Source: Chloroflexota bacterium (GTDB lineage Bacteria > Chloroflexota > Dehalococcoidia > Lucifugimonadales > Lucifugimonadaceae). From it: DNA of 64,000 nucleotides. This document shows positions 1 through 9,538 of the stretch, piece after piece; within the stretch, counting starts at the first letter, position 1, and every line of letters starts with the position of its first letter. The stretch covers positions 1 through 64,000 of the forward strand of contig JABMNO010000070.1 of NCBI GenBank assembly GCA_013204555.1. Reading direction: 5' to 3'. Both the position numbers and the translations under genes were made by a program. The notes beneath the pieces were generated by a model, which ran no database searches, was not told where the DNA came from, and saw nothing but the letters and a program-made list of their open reading frames with translations.

Positions 1-1662
1 ACCCTTGAGTTACCAATCTCCCGGGCCACAAACTCGAGCAGTAGCAGGGATGGCTTGTCCGACCAATGAAGGTCTTCCAGCATGAGGACGATAGGTTGCC
101 CCCCTGAGACTGTCTTCAGGAATGTGGTTATCGAATCAAACAGCCTGAAGCGTGCTGAGTCTGGGTCGTCTACTTGTGGCGGAGGTTGAACGTCAGGCAG
201 TCGCTCCTTCACATCCGGAACGATCTCGGAAATCACCGACGCAGTGCTGCCCATCTCGCGTCGGACCGTCTCCGCATCTCTATCGTTCACGTAGCTACGG
301 ATAGCTTGAACCCACGGATAGTAAGCAGGAGCTCCGCCACCTTCGTAGCAGCGGCCCCAGAGCACCTGCCCGCCGCGCATAGATGCATAGGTTGCCAGCT
401 CCTGTGCGGTGCGGGTCTTGCCGATCCCCGGCTCGCCAACCAGCGCAACCATCTTGCCGTGGCCGCCAAGTGTCTCCTCAAAAGTCGCCTTCAGAGTGTC
501 CATCTCCCGGTGCCTACCGACGAAGACGCCCCCCGACATGGAGTCAAGCGATCCCTGACCTTCTTCATGGGCGACTGCGGCATCAGACGGATCGATTGCT
601 TCCAGCGCCTGCAATACCTCCGAAGCGCTGCCGGGACGCTCCGCAGGGTCCTTCGCTAGCAGCCGCATGATGAGCGAATCCAGCGTCTGAGGCAACGACT
701 GGTTGTGCCAGCTTGGGGCCACCGGCGGCGTGTTTACGTGCTGGCCAATGATGGCGATGTCGTCATCGCCCATGAACGGAGGCCTGCCGGTCACCATCTC
801 GTAGAGCATTGCACCGAGCGAATAGAGATCGGCCTTCGGCGTCACCTCACCGCCAGTCGCCTGTTCGGGCGGCATGTAAGAGACGGTACCAACCATCATC
901 TTTTCCTGCGTCAGGCGGGATCGATCTATTGAAAGTGCGAGACCGTAGTCTCCAATGCGTACCGTGCCATTATCCGTGAGCCAGACGTTGCCGGGTTTCA
1001 GATCGCGATGGATGATGCCTTTGGAATGGGCGAACTCCAGGCCGCTGCATATCTCACCGCTGATCCGCAATGCGTCTTCGAGGGATAGTCGGCCATCTTC
1101 CGACTCTGATATCAGCGCTTCGACGTCCCCGCCGACCATGAGCGGCTGGACCATGTATGGCTGACCGTTCTCCTCACCCAGATCAAATATCGGCATGAGA
1201 TTGGGATGGTCGCCAAGGCGCGCCATGGCCTGGGCTTCGCGGGTGATCCGTTGTCGGGAGTCAGCATCGAGTCCCTCGGCTTTGATGAGGCCGAATGCGA
1301 CGTCTCTGTCTAGCGTCGTGTCGTGGGCGAGGTAGACCTTCTTTTTGCCACCCTCGCCGAGGAGGCTTTTGGCCTCGTAGCGGCCGTTGGCGAATGAGGT
1401 GGGCTGTGTTTCGATCTGAGCGACATCATTCGGCTCATTATTATTGCCGCCACCTGTAGCGTCCACTCCTATCGCTGCGGGCGCGGCTCGCTCGGCCATC
1501 GCCATAAGCGAAGAGGCATCCCCGTTTTGTGGATCGACCGCAAGCACCGCGTCTGCCATCTCACGCACAGCAGTCCAATCGCGCTCGGCCAGAGATGCAG
1601 CGGCCTGCGCGAGGAGTGTATCTATCTGCTGTTGAATGAACTCACTCGGCATAGTGCGGATC
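1..1662 (-). CDS. Ser/Thr protein kinase fused to AAA ATPase, C-terminus beyond window
   Basis: The reading frame enters from the left edge, so the C-terminus is missing. After about 90 linker residues comes a kinase domain: Gly-rich loop GEGGKKKVYLA, a candidate ATP lysine in GLIKAEG, catalytic loop HRDLKPGN, then DYG where most kinases have DFG, and a PPEQ motif in the activation segment. A P-loop ATPase domain follows, starting GRHREMDTL with Walker A GEPGIGKT and a Walker B-like LMLEDLHW. This is the PknK/predicted-ATPase architecture, usually a cytosolic signalling switch; the missing end could hold TPR repeats, a cyclase or a LuxR domain. Start is ATG 1662 or ATG 1650 in the same frame; neither has a clear ribosome site. 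Role assignment is from family knowledge. Confidence 0.88.
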
Positions 1663-1822
1663 ATACTAAATGAATTTGGGCGCAGCAGAGAGTTTCTTGG
1701 CTAAGAAGGCACTCAAAATCCCGCCATGGAGCGCCCGTATTAGCAATTGGTTAGCAGAATGCAGTTTTGAGGTGCGTTACTTGAACTTTGATGTTGCAAT
1801 AAACGCCAACTCAAATTGAGTA

Positions 1823-1908
1823 TGGTGCCGGGAGCAGGGATCGAACCTGCACTCCTTTTACGGAAGCGGATTTTAAGTCCGCCGCGTCTACCCTTCCGCC
1901 ACCCCGGC
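1823..1908 (-). tRNA. tRNA-Leu (anticodon UAA)
   Basis: An 86-nt type II tRNA with encoded CCA. Acceptor GCCGGGG pairs with TCCCGGC, the T-loop reads TTCGATC, the long variable arm is typical of Leu, and the seven-base anticodon loop CTTAAAA gives UAA. It stands alone between the kinase gene and the sensor kinase. Confidence 0.95.
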
Positions 1909-1969
1909 ATTGAAATCGATTTTAACTTACCAGACCGGATGGCTCAATCCGAGGATGTGCTGTTCCGAC

Positions 1970-3295
1970 TTAGTGCGCAGCGTTTGCGGTGGGAAGGGCT
2001 ATCCGCACTGTAGTGCCAACGCCTTCGGCTGACTGCATGGTGATGTTGCCGCCGTTTGACTCAACTACGGCTCTGGCGATTGAGAGTCCGAGGCCTACGC
2101 CTCCATCAGCTCTGCTGCGGGCGCGGTCGACGCGGTAGAACCTTGAGAAGACTTCGCCAAGGTCTGTAAGGGCGACTCCAACTCCTGTGTCCTCGACTTC
2201 TACGACTCCCTCGTTACCAGATTGGTAAACCTTGACCGTTATTTCGCCATCCACTTTGTTGTACTTCACGGCGTTATCCAGAATCGACATTAGGACGAGT
2301 CGTATCTGGATGGGATCGGCAGCTACAAATGTGGGCGAGGTGCCGGGCGCGTACGAGATATCGATCCCACCCAGTCCCGCGACTCGGTGCATTGCCTGTG
2401 AGGTTTCCTGCGCAAGGGCTGACAGATCAAAGTCGACCGCCATTGAAGGCTGTACGCCAGCATCCAGCCTGGCTATTTGAAGTAGTCGTCCAACAACATC
2501 GCCGATGAATTTGCTCTCACGCTGCAAGTCCTCCAACAGCGCCCGGTCTTCGTCTGGAAGACTTGATTGGACACGTGCGAGGGCGTCCGCGTCCGCCTGT
2601 ACCACCGCCACCGGCGTTCGTAGCTCATGTGCTGCATCAGCTATGAAAGTGCGCTGGCGGGAGAATGCCTCCTCTATTGGCTGCATGGAACGACGGGCGA
2701 GGAAGAAGCTGGCGAATCCGGCGAGAACCGCGGCAGACGCGCCGACAATGGCCAGTACGACCATCAGTATCGACAACACTCTTTGCTGTGAAGAAATCGA
2801 GGCGGCAACTTGGATGGAGCCAATGGTCACACCATCCGCAACTACCGCCTGGCTGAGCACTTCCACAGGGCCGTTGTCCGTGTCAATCGTTCGGCGATCC
2901 TCTCCCATCAACTGAGCGTTATGTGCGGAGGCGAAATTAGGGAGGCCAGCGTCATGCAAAGTGGTGCCGGAGACAATTGCCCCTGAGGTATCGATCACGA
3001 AGATTGGGAAGACGCGGGTCAGCCCCCCGGACGATGATTCGGGCTCAACCGAAATACTGGGTGGCGTGGGGACCACATCATGATCATCGTCATCACTGTC
3101 GTCATCCGAATGGTCTGAGCCCTCCCCTGAGAGCACTGGTGGGGTCGCTGCCTCTATCAACTCATGCGATGCAAGTTCCGCAGCGGATTCGGTCGCGGAA
3201 TTCAGGTCGTTTCGGGTGTCGCGCTCCAATGATATTTTGACGCTCAGGAATACAGCGATGAGTACGGCGGAAAGCAATACCAACAAGACCGCCAC
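1970..3295 (-). CDS. Two-component sensor histidine kinase with acidic/His-rich sensor loop
   Basis: A 441-residue membrane kinase. TM1 is at about residues 1-20, an extracytosolic loop at about 21-172, TM2 at about 173-200, the phospho-acceptor H-box AAHELRTP with His223, an N-box DNAVKYN, and a G-box GVGLGLS. The loop holds an Asp/His/Ser-only stretch at about residues 59-73, which looks like a divalent-metal or polycation binding patch. It lies 43 bp downstream of its response regulator in the same direction. The start is a GTG; the frame upstream stays open with plausible residues (NPLFSRVVIRL) but no standard start, so the true N-terminus may be slightly longer. Signal specificity is inferred. 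Confidence 0.9.
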   Translation of the reverse strand: MAVLLVLLSAVLIAVFLSVKISLERDTRNDLNSATESAAELASHELIEAATPPVLSGEGSDHSDDDSDDDDHDVVPTPPSISVEPESSSGGLTRVFPIFVIDTSGAIVSGTTLHDAGLPNFASAHNAQLMGEDRRTIDTDNGPVEVLSQAVVADGVTIGSIQVAASISSQQRVLSILMVVLAIVGASAAVLAGFASFFLARRSMQPIEEAFSRQRTFIADAAHELRTPVAVVQADADALARVQSSLPDEDRALLEDLQRESKFIGDVVGRLLQIARLDAGVQPSMAVDFDLSALAQETSQAMHRVAGLGGIDISYAPGTSPTFVAADPIQIRLVLMSILDNAVKYNKVDGEITVKVYQSGNEGVVEVEDTGVGVALTDLGEVFSRFYRVDRARSRADGGVGLGLSIARAVVESNGGNITMQSAEGVGTTVRIALPTANAAH

Positions 3296-3338
3296 GTTGA
3301 AGGCGGTCAGCCTTATTACGACTCGAGAGAACAGCGGA

Positions 3339-4013
3339 TTACCTGCCCAGTCTGTAGCCCACGCCGCGAACGGTGTGGATCAAGGAATCATCTTCGGCGG
3401 CGCCAATCTTGTTTCGGAGGTAATGAATGTAGATATCGACAACGTTCGACTCACCCTCGAAATCGTATCCCCACACTGCATCCAGCAGGCGTCCTCTTGG
3501 AATCACCTGCCCCGCGTTCCTGATCAAGAAATCCAGAAGCCGAAACTCAGTGTCCGTGAGAATCTCAGTCCTGTCTCCAATCTTCAACTCACGCCTGAGC
3601 AGGTCGAGCGTCAACTGACCGCAGGCAATGGTGTTCTGCTGACCTGAATCTGCCTGGCCGCGCCGTACCAGCGCTCGGATCCTTGCCAACAACTCTTCAA
3701 ATGCGAAGGGCTTGGCCAGGTAGTCATCAGCACCCGCGTCGAGCCCGGTCACGCGCTGGTCGACTTCGCCCAGTGCGGTGAGCATCAGCACCGGAGTTGA
3801 AATGTCTGCGGCGCGGATGCTTTTGCAGACCTGTATGCCATCGATGCCGGGAAGCAGAACGTCCAGGATGATCACATCGAAGTCGCCGCCCACCGCCATA
3901 GCGAGGCCGTCCGGGCCTGTGCCTGCCTCTTCCAGCCGATGGCCTTCAAACGTCATCACGCGACGAATGGCACGTCTGAGTGCCTCTTCATCTTCGATCA
4001 ACAAGATACGCAT
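3339..4013 (-). CDS. OmpR/PhoB-family response regulator
   Basis: A 224-residue regulator: receiver domain with the acidic pair in LLIEDEE, phospho-acceptor Asp in VIILDVLLPG, the switch Lys in LAKPF, then a winged-helix DNA-binding domain ending VRGVGYRLGR. The start is ATG 4013, which gives the canonical MRILLIEDEE; a longer frame to 4082 adds 23 non-homologous residues. It precedes the sensor kinase and is divergent from the ApbE/ferric-reductase cluster, which is its most likely target by position. Confidence 0.93.
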   Translation of the reverse strand: MRILLIEDEEALRRAIRRVMTFEGHRLEEAGTGPDGLAMAVGGDFDVIILDVLLPGIDGIQVCKSIRAADISTPVLMLTALGEVDQRVTGLDAGADDYLAKPFAFEELLARIRALVRRGQADSGQQNTIACGQLTLDLLRRELKIGDRTEILTDTEFRLLDFLIRNAGQVIPRGRLLDAVWGYDFEGESNVVDIYIHYLRNKIGAAEDDSLIHTVRGVGYRLGR

Positions 4014-4151
4014 AGATTCACAATTTTCGCATCTCTCCCGGATCTGTCTATTAGAGGATTCAAATCTTCCGCAAATGAACATCTAATTTTCATGGCGCAT
4101 CATGTTGGTACTGAAATATGCAAAACACGTTGAAAGCCCATGGAGACGACC
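4014..4151. promoter_or_regulatory. Divergent intergenic region between regulator and redox cluster
   Basis: This 138-bp AT-richer gap separates the response regulator from the divergent gene at 4152 and must hold promoters for both. Three loosely similar segments of the form AATTTTC or AATCTTC occur near 4021, 4062 and 4085. They could be regulator half-sites, but the match is too weak to assign. Confidence 0.3.
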
Positions 4152-4814
4152 ATGTCAGTGAGAGAACGATTACTTATTGCCGGATGGCTGACCGCATTCG
4201 TGGTCGGAGCCATCGCATTCTTGACCATTCAAGGCGGCAACGCCGATTCTTCAGAACCACAATTCACCTCCCCGAATGAGGTAGTTCAGTCAGGTCAGTG
4301 GCCCGTTGAGCTGACGGCTGAGGCGGCAATTCAGGCGACCATCAATGAGGTTCCTCCCACGCTTCTAATCGGCACTCAGCCTCAGGAAGTAGAAGATGCC
4401 AGGCCACCGAGCCAGACTTCGCTGTCTGATCATTCCATTGCCACGGATCAGCGGCAAGAGGCCCTCGTCGCACAGTCAGGAGGATTCTCATCCGAATCTG
4501 CCAGAGTTACGAGCGCCCCCGCAGGTCCGTCTCCCGAGGTGAATGTTGAGCCAGTGATTACCAGTGGGGAACTTCAACCCGTGGACGTTGCTCCGACTCC
4601 TACTGAACCAGAATTCGTCTACCTGTTCCCTGACGGATCACCCGCTCCAGACCCAAACCTGACGAGCCCGGAGCCAGCGGCAAGTTTTGCTCCATCGTAC
4701 GTCGATGACGATGACCACGAGGGACACGAAGAGCACGACGACGACGACGATGACGATCACGAGCGGCACGAAGAACACGACGACGATGATCACCACGAGC
4801 GAGATGATGACTAA
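4152..4814 (+). CDS. Membrane-anchored protein with Asp/His/Glu-rich C-terminal tail
   Basis: About 220 residues, no recognised family. A single hydrophobic segment (LLIAGWLTAFVVGAIAFLTI, about residues 7-26) is followed by a low-complexity Ser/Pro/Glu-rich extracytosolic region. The last 37 residues are almost only Asp, Glu and His, a probable metal-binding tail. Start chosen at ATG 4152, with GGAG six bases upstream; ATG 4140 is also in frame. It opens a tightly overlapped cluster with the next three genes. The tail resembles the acidic/His stretch in the sensor loop of the neighbouring kinase, so metal capture or sensing is inferred. Confidence 0.75.
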   Translation: MSVRERLLIAGWLTAFVVGAIAFLTIQGGNADSSEPQFTSPNEVVQSGQWPVELTAEAAIQATINEVPPTLLIGTQPQEVEDARPPSQTSLSDHSIATDQRQEALVAQSGGFSSESARVTSAPAGPSPEVNVEPVITSGELQPVDVAPTPTEPEFVYLFPDGSPAPDPNLTSPEPAASFAPSYVDDDDHEGHEEHDDDDDDDHERHEEHDDDDHHERDDD

Positions 4815-5415
4815 CACGCGTAAGCAAGCTTCCCACGTCAGGAAAGACGGACCGGGCGGGTGGCGCGGACTCGCCACCGCCATCACCTTTGCGACCTTTG
4901 CAATTACTTTTGCAGCACTTGCAAACCGCAAACCAGCTGACCCGGAGATCGTTTACGTCGCCGTTGATCCCCCGACTGCTCCGGAAACCGTGTCGGTGGA
5001 CCAGCCCGTTTGGAGTACGCCGACTGGGACCGGAATCCCGAAGACGACCGTGGAGAGCGGGCGGAGGACTGTGCCACTGGCAGCAGCGTTGATTGTGTCA
5101 GGGCCTCAGGTGAATCAGAGTTATTCGTTTCCAGAAGTAAGCTCCGGGACGATCGCTCCGGCGTCCAGCGTGCCTGGTGTCACATTGGACGCTGCGGCCG
5201 CAGTCTCTCCCGCTGCAACTGAGATTGCTGCCGCTCCTCCAACCGCTGCAGTCTCTCCCACTGCAACTGCGATTGCGGTAGTTCCTCCGACGGTCGCCAT
5301 CATCCAGCCGACGGCGACTCCAGTGCCCGCTCCGACGCAGGTGATCGCGACCCCGGCTCCTCAGAGGCGAGTGGTCGTAATCCCGTTCCCCAAGGCGAGG
5401 TCGCGAGCATCATGA
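4804..5415 (+). CDS. Pro/Ala/Thr-rich single-pass membrane protein, unknown function
   Basis: About 203 residues. The start ATGATGACTAA overlaps the stop of the previous gene, implying translational coupling. One membrane segment (ATAITFATFAITFAALA) is followed by PEIVYVAVDPP, which echoes PEFVYLFPDGS in the preceding protein, and then a long Pro/Ala/Thr/Val tail with imperfect repeats of AVSPxATxIAxxPPT type. No FMN_bind domain or ApbE flavinylation motif is visible. It could be a cell-wall-spanning linker; function unknown. Confidence 0.65.
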   Translation: MMTNTRKQASHVRKDGPGGWRGLATAITFATFAITFAALANRKPADPEIVYVAVDPPTAPETVSVDQPVWSTPTGTGIPKTTVESGRRTVPLAAALIVSGPQVNQSYSFPEVSSGTIAPASSVPGVTLDAAAAVSPAATEIAAAPPTAAVSPTATAIAVVPPTVAIIQPTATPVPAPTQVIATPAPQRRVVVIPFPKARSRAS

Positions 5416-6389
5416 TGGGTGAGATCAGAGAGTACGAACGCAGTTTTCATGCGATGGGAACGGAGGTCCGCGTCATCGTCGAGGACAACAACGCAGACGA
5501 GGCCAACGAGTCACTCCGTGGCGTAGAGAGGCTGTTCGAGGAGTTCGAGCAACGGTTCAGTCGTTTCCGGTCCGACAGTGAACTGTCGAAGCTGAATCGC
5601 GACGGCTACCTGGACGAGCCAACGTCCGAAATGGTCAGCGTACTGCGACGTGCAATTGAATGGGCGAAGCACACTTCTGGCGTATTCAACCCGCTGATAC
5701 TTGCGAGTCTAGAGGCCGCAGGATACGACCGCTCGTTCGAGCGATACGGCAGTTTTAAGCCTCGGAAAATCCGCCATGAGCCAGATGCCATCTCTCTGGA
5801 TGATCATCTTCAAATCACTCCAGACTGCGAAGGGTCGGCAGTCCAGATCAATGGCACGAGTGGCCTGGATCTGGGTGGCATTGTTAAGGGATGGACGGTG
5901 GACAGGGCGTCAGAGTTGCTATTGAATCATGACGCGTTTTTGATTGATGCTGGCGGAGACATCCGCACACGCTCGTCCAGCACCCATCCAGGATGGCAGG
6001 TATCGATTGAGGATCCATACTCGCCAGACAACGATCGCGAGATAGTAGATGCCAGCAACCAGGCGATCGCCACCAGCGGCGTATACAAGCGGCGGTGGAG
6101 TGACGGGGTTAGTGAATATCATCACCTCATCGATCCCTGCACCGGTAGTCCGTCCGCCTCCGATGTGATTGCCGCTTCCGTAATCGCCCCATCAACTGAG
6201 ACGGCCGAAGTGCTGGCGAAGACATGTGTAATCGCTGGAACTCAGGCTGCGATCCCGCTACTGGACAGCATGCCGGGCTGCAGTGGCGTGCTTACCTCGA
6301 ATAACGGGCAACGAATCACGTCAAATGAATGGGATTCCTATGTCACTTTTGGGCCGCTCAGGTTCCAGCCAATAAGGAGAATCGCGTGA
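5412..6389 (+). CDS. apbE: FAD:protein FMN transferase (ApbE family)
   Basis: 325 residues. ApbE transfers FMN from FAD to Thr/Ser of target proteins through a phosphoester bond. Family blocks are in order: SRFRSDSELSKLN (about 50-62), DLGGIVKGW (about 153-161), DAGGDI (about 179-184), ATSGVYKRRW (about 220-229) and HHLIDPCTG (about 237-245). Unlike most ApbE proteins it shows no N-terminal signal or lipobox, so the mature enzyme may sit in the cytosol or be exported differently. It starts by ATGA overlap with the previous gene, and the next gene overlaps its stop. The usual FMN_bind partner is absent nearby. Confidence 0.93.
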   Translation: MMGEIREYERSFHAMGTEVRVIVEDNNADEANESLRGVERLFEEFEQRFSRFRSDSELSKLNRDGYLDEPTSEMVSVLRRAIEWAKHTSGVFNPLILASLEAAGYDRSFERYGSFKPRKIRHEPDAISLDDHLQITPDCEGSAVQINGTSGLDLGGIVKGWTVDRASELLLNHDAFLIDAGGDIRTRSSSTHPGWQVSIEDPYSPDNDREIVDASNQAIATSGVYKRRWSDGVSEYHHLIDPCTGSPSASDVIAASVIAPSTETAEVLAKTCVIAGTQAAIPLLDSMPGCSGVLTSNNGQRITSNEWDSYVTFGPLRFQPIRRIA

Positions 6390-7030
6390 GTAGGCGAAAC
6401 ATCATCATCGCGAGTATCTGGGTGGTCGCCGGGATTGCGATGCTCATCGCAGGCCAGAGTCAAACGATTCCGTGGGATCTCTCCAGAGCAGCGGGCTTCG
6501 TGTCATACCTGCTTCTGGCCACTTCGACCGCACTGGGGTTGGCGACGTCATCACTCCTCTTCCGGAGGTACGTTCCGCAGGGTGAAGTGATCAACCTCCA
6601 CATATTCACTTCATATTTGTTGATTGTAGCGACGGTGGTTCACGTGGCGGCCCTGAAGTTTGATGATTACATCAACTACAGCTTCAGTGACTTACTAATG
6701 CCGCTGGCATCCTCATACCGACCGGTAGCGACTGCGATGGGAATTGTGTCGGCCTACCTCGTGATATTGGTTGTGGGAAGCTTCTTCGCCAAGCGCCGGA
6801 TCGGGACGGTCAGATGGCGGTGGCTCCATTACCTCAGCTTCCCGGCGTTTGCGATGGGACTTGTCCACGGCGTAATGGCTGGCAGCGACAGCGGGAATCC
6901 GTATGCGATCGCCATGTACCTGGTGACTGGAGCAGGAATTTTCTACCTGGTGATGGCCCGGGTTTTGATCCCAAGAAAAGAGGCGCCAGCAGCGCGGCGA
7001 CCAGTCCCGGCCACGCCTCCAGCGGCCTGA
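6386..7030 (+). CDS. Ferric reductase-like transmembrane haem b protein
   Basis: 214 residues, six hydrophobic segments. Histidines H72/H86 and H148/H161 sit 13-14 residues apart in two helices, the bis-haem b arrangement of the ferric reductase/MsrQ/NOX superfamily. There is no fused FAD/NADPH domain, so electrons must come from quinol or another protein. The start is GTG 6386 (GTGA overlap with the ApbE stop) with AAGGAGA just upstream. It probably moves electrons across the membrane to a flavinylated or metal-binding partner of this cluster. Confidence 0.87.
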   Translation: MSRRNIIIASIWVVAGIAMLIAGQSQTIPWDLSRAAGFVSYLLLATSTALGLATSSLLFRRYVPQGEVINLHIFTSYLLIVATVVHVAALKFDDYINYSFSDLLMPLASSYRPVATAMGIVSAYLVILVVGSFFAKRRIGTVRWRWLHYLSFPAFAMGLVHGVMAGSDSGNPYAIAMYLVTGAGIFYLVMARVLIPRKEAPAARRPVPATPPAA

Positions 7031-7044
7031 TTTGCAAGAACGCG

Positions 7045-7078
7045 GAGACGCCGGACCCCGAAAAGGGTCCGGCGTCTC
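7045..7078. terminator. Perfect 14-bp hairpin between convergent genes
   Basis: GAGACGCCGGACCC pairs perfectly with GGGTCCGGCGTCTC around a six-base loop, between the end of the ferric-reductase-like gene and the convergent chemoreceptor gene. No strong T-run follows, so it may act bidirectionally or as a stability element. Confidence 0.65.
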
Positions 7079-7123
7079 GATCAATCTGTTAGTTCACGGA
7101 AAGAACCGTGATGCTGTGACCGC

Positions 7124-9166
7124 TCAGGCGTTTGTGCTAGCGATCTTCGGATCATCGTTGACCCGGAAAGTCCCGATCAGTTCCTTCAACTTGTCAGCCA
7201 TGCCGCTCAAGTCCTGTGAGGACGTCACGACCTCCTGAACCTGCGCTCCAACCTGTTCGGTCGATGCTGACATCTGCTGTGCTGCCGCTGCGCTCTGTTC
7301 ACTAATTGAGGACACGCCCTCGATTGAATCACTCACGTTCTGGCTGCTTGCGGTCATTTGCTCGGCCGCTGCCGAGTTCTGTTCCACAATATTGTTCACT
7401 CCATCGAGAGTCCCGGACATCCGATTTGACGCCGACTGGACTTCTGTAACAGCAGACTGAATCGAGTCGATCTGCGTCACGACTTCATCAACAGCGGTCT
7501 GAATTTCGACCAGCGACTCGCCAGATTCCCTGGCAAGCTGCGATCCCTTTGAGACTTCCTCACTACCGGCATCTACCGCTTTTACGGACTCTTCGACACC
7601 GGATTGGACTCGGTCAATCAGACTTGCGATCTCTTTGGTTGCTTCTGTAACTCGCTCGGCGAGTGTCCTCACCTCGTCGGCCACAACGGCGAAACCTCGA
7701 CCCTGATCACCCGCTCGTGCTGCTTCAATAGCTGCGTTGAGCGCCAACAGGTTGGTCTGGGCGGCAATGTCATCAATGACCGCGACGATCTTGCCGATTT
7801 CGTTCGACTGAGTTCCAAGGTCTGCGATTCGCTCTGAGACGACGGAGAACCGTTCGGTGATCCGCTGCATTCCCTCAACGCTATCGTTGACCCTATTGAT
7901 CCCAACCTGCGCTGCTTCTCTCGCGGAGGCGGCACCAGTAGTAGCTCCGTCCGCTGAGGATGTCACTTCGGACGTTGATCCAGATACCTGGCTCATTATC
8001 GAGGTGGCTTCCTGGACCGCTACAGCCTGTTGCTGGCTGCCCGTGGCTATCTGTTCGATTGCCCTGGCGAGTTCACGTACTGTGCCAGCCGTGGTCTCAA
8101 CTGAATCGGCCTGCGAGGTGGCGCCAGTTGCGACTTCCTGTGCACTACGCGCTATTTCGTTGGTACCGTCACCGGCCTGTGCTGCTGCGTTTGCCAGTTG
8201 TTCACCTGCGTTTGAAACTCCCACGGCTGTCTGATTCACCTGTCCAACGAGCGAACCCAGGTTACTAACCATCGTATTGACGCTGTCAGATACATCTCTG
8301 ACCTGACTTCCCACAGTGTTGAATACCCGGGCCATATCGCCCAACTCGTCTGTCGAGTCGACTTCAATATCAGGGATTTCAATTTTGACCGTCTTGGTCA
8401 GGTCACCATCTGCTACGGCAGCGGAAACCGTGCTCAGTTGCGGAAGTATGTTGTTGGCGAGGTTGTTGGCTCCGGCGGCTATCTTTGCCATGTTGCTGGA
8501 GATCGTCCGGCCAACGTACGCGGATGTTCCAAGCCCAATCGCACCTGCAGCTACCAGAACTATGATCAAGATCATCCGTGAGCTCTCGTAGGTGCTGAGT
8601 CCATCTGAAGCCGCTTTCGCCGCTGCTTGCTGGTCGAATTCGGCGAGGTCGCCAAAGAGGCCTGTCCAGGCTCCGATGGCATCACCAAACGCTCCGTCGT
8701 GAATATCGTCTGCGCCTTCGGTGTCACCCGCCAGTGATAGCTCGATGATTTGTTCTTTTGCCACCGAATACGCGGCGAGCGCGTCAACGTGGGTGGCGTT
8801 TGCCGATATCGCTCTGTTAGAACCGTCGGCGAGAGATACGGCTGCGTATCCTTCAAACCCTCCAATTAGGGCGACCGTCAGGTCGTCTATTATCTGAAGA
8901 TCTGACGCCATCTCAGCGGCGTTATCAGCGTTCTTCGCTTCTTCCATCTGCAGGTTGATGCGCTCAGCTGCAATTGAGGCCTCACGAAGGTCCTGCGCAG
9001 GCAGGAAGCGATCTTCGTACATTGAGTTCATGGCGCTGCTGAGGCTGCTCAGCCTCACAATTCCAAGAACACTCACAAGAATGGCGATCCCCAACAGTAG
9101 GCCTGAAATGCCCAGGATCTTGTTGCCAATAGTTAGCTTCAACGGACTACCCCTTTTTAATCGCAC
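7124..9166 (-). CDS. Methyl-accepting chemotaxis protein
   Basis: About 680 residues. TM1 near residues 13-33, a four-helix-bundle-type ligand domain to about 195, TM2 near 196-217, a HAMP linker, and a long coiled coil with the MCP hairpin tip ([20 protein letters not shown], then [16 protein letters not shown]). It transmits ligand occupancy to CheA/CheW; no che genes are in the window. The start is GTG; the protein is on the opposite strand from the redox cluster and ends at the shared hairpin. Confidence 0.95.
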   Translation of the reverse strand: MRLKRGSPLKLTIGNKILGISGLLLGIAILVSVLGIVRLSSLSSAMNSMYEDRFLPAQDLREASIAAERINLQMEEAKNADNAAEMASDLQIIDDLTVALIGGFEGYAAVSLADGSNRAISANATHVDALAAYSVAKEQIIELSLAGDTEGADDIHDGAFGDAIGAWTGLFGDLAEFDQQAAAKAASDGLSTYESSRMILIIVLVAAGAIGLGTSAYVGRTISSNMAKIAAGANNLANNILPQLSTVSAAVADGDLTKTVKIEIPDIEVDSTDELGDMARVFNTVGSQVRDVSDSVNTMVSNLGSLVGQVNQTAVGVSNAGEQLANAAAQAGDGTNEIARSAQEVATGATSQADSVETTAGTVRELARAIEQIATGSQQQAVAVQEATSIMSQVSGSTSEVTSSADGATTGAASAREAAQVGINRVNDSVEGMQRITERFSVVSERIADLGTQSNEIGKIVAVIDDIAAQTNLLALNAAIEAARAGDQGRGFAVVADEVRTLAERVTEATKEIASLIDRVQSGVEESVKAVDAGSEEVSKGSQLARESGESLVEIQTAVDEVVTQIDSIQSAVTEVQSASNRMSGTLDGVNNIVEQNSAAAEQMTASSQNVSDSIEGVSSISEQSAAAAQQMSASTEQVGAQVQEVVTSSQDLSGMADKLKELIGTFRVNDDPKIASTNA

Positions 9167-9538
9167 GGCAGCGTCATGCTGTCCGTGTCCCCATAGTGTG
9201 GGAGTCTTCGGCGTCCACGCGGCTATAACTCACACGCTCGTAACCGCGCTTATATGAGATCTAGCTCGAACGGCTTACCCACTCATTGAGTTTCCGCACA
9301 CGGCGAATGGGAATTCTTTGTCAGTTGACGCGAGTCTTGAGTGGTTTACCGCCTCAGAGAATGGGGAAAGTTCGACAAAAACGTTTCTGCAGATATAAAG
9401 CACAGATAAACCGCGCTATGAACGTGGTCTAGTTGATGACAGCCCATCGGTCCAGATCAGATTTGAGCGCGATAGGCCCGGCCATTGCCGGGGCATGCGA
9501 ATCTGGAATTCCGACCGAAGATCGGAAGGGGGCTTGAG
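9167..9538. other. Intergenic region with possible hairpin terminator
   Basis: No gene is seen in these 372 bp. They contain the chemoreceptor promoter region and, at 9509-9527, a TTCCGA/TCGGAA hairpin immediately downstream of the cytochrome c gene that could end its transcript. A second GC-rich hairpin lies near 9475-9494. Confidence 0.5.

Noticed and set aside
174-659. Plus-strand frame opposite the kinase-ATPase
   Set aside because: It is the complement of a clear ATPase domain on the minus strand.
4014-4151. Direct repeats as binding sites of the OmpR-type regulator
   Set aside because: Only weak AATTTTC/AATCTTC similarity with irregular spacing; left as a low-confidence region.
4600-4931. 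Open frames antisense to the Asp/His-rich tail
   Set aside because: They only reflect the GAT/GAC/CAC repeats read backwards (Val/Ile/Arg runs) and have no supporting features.
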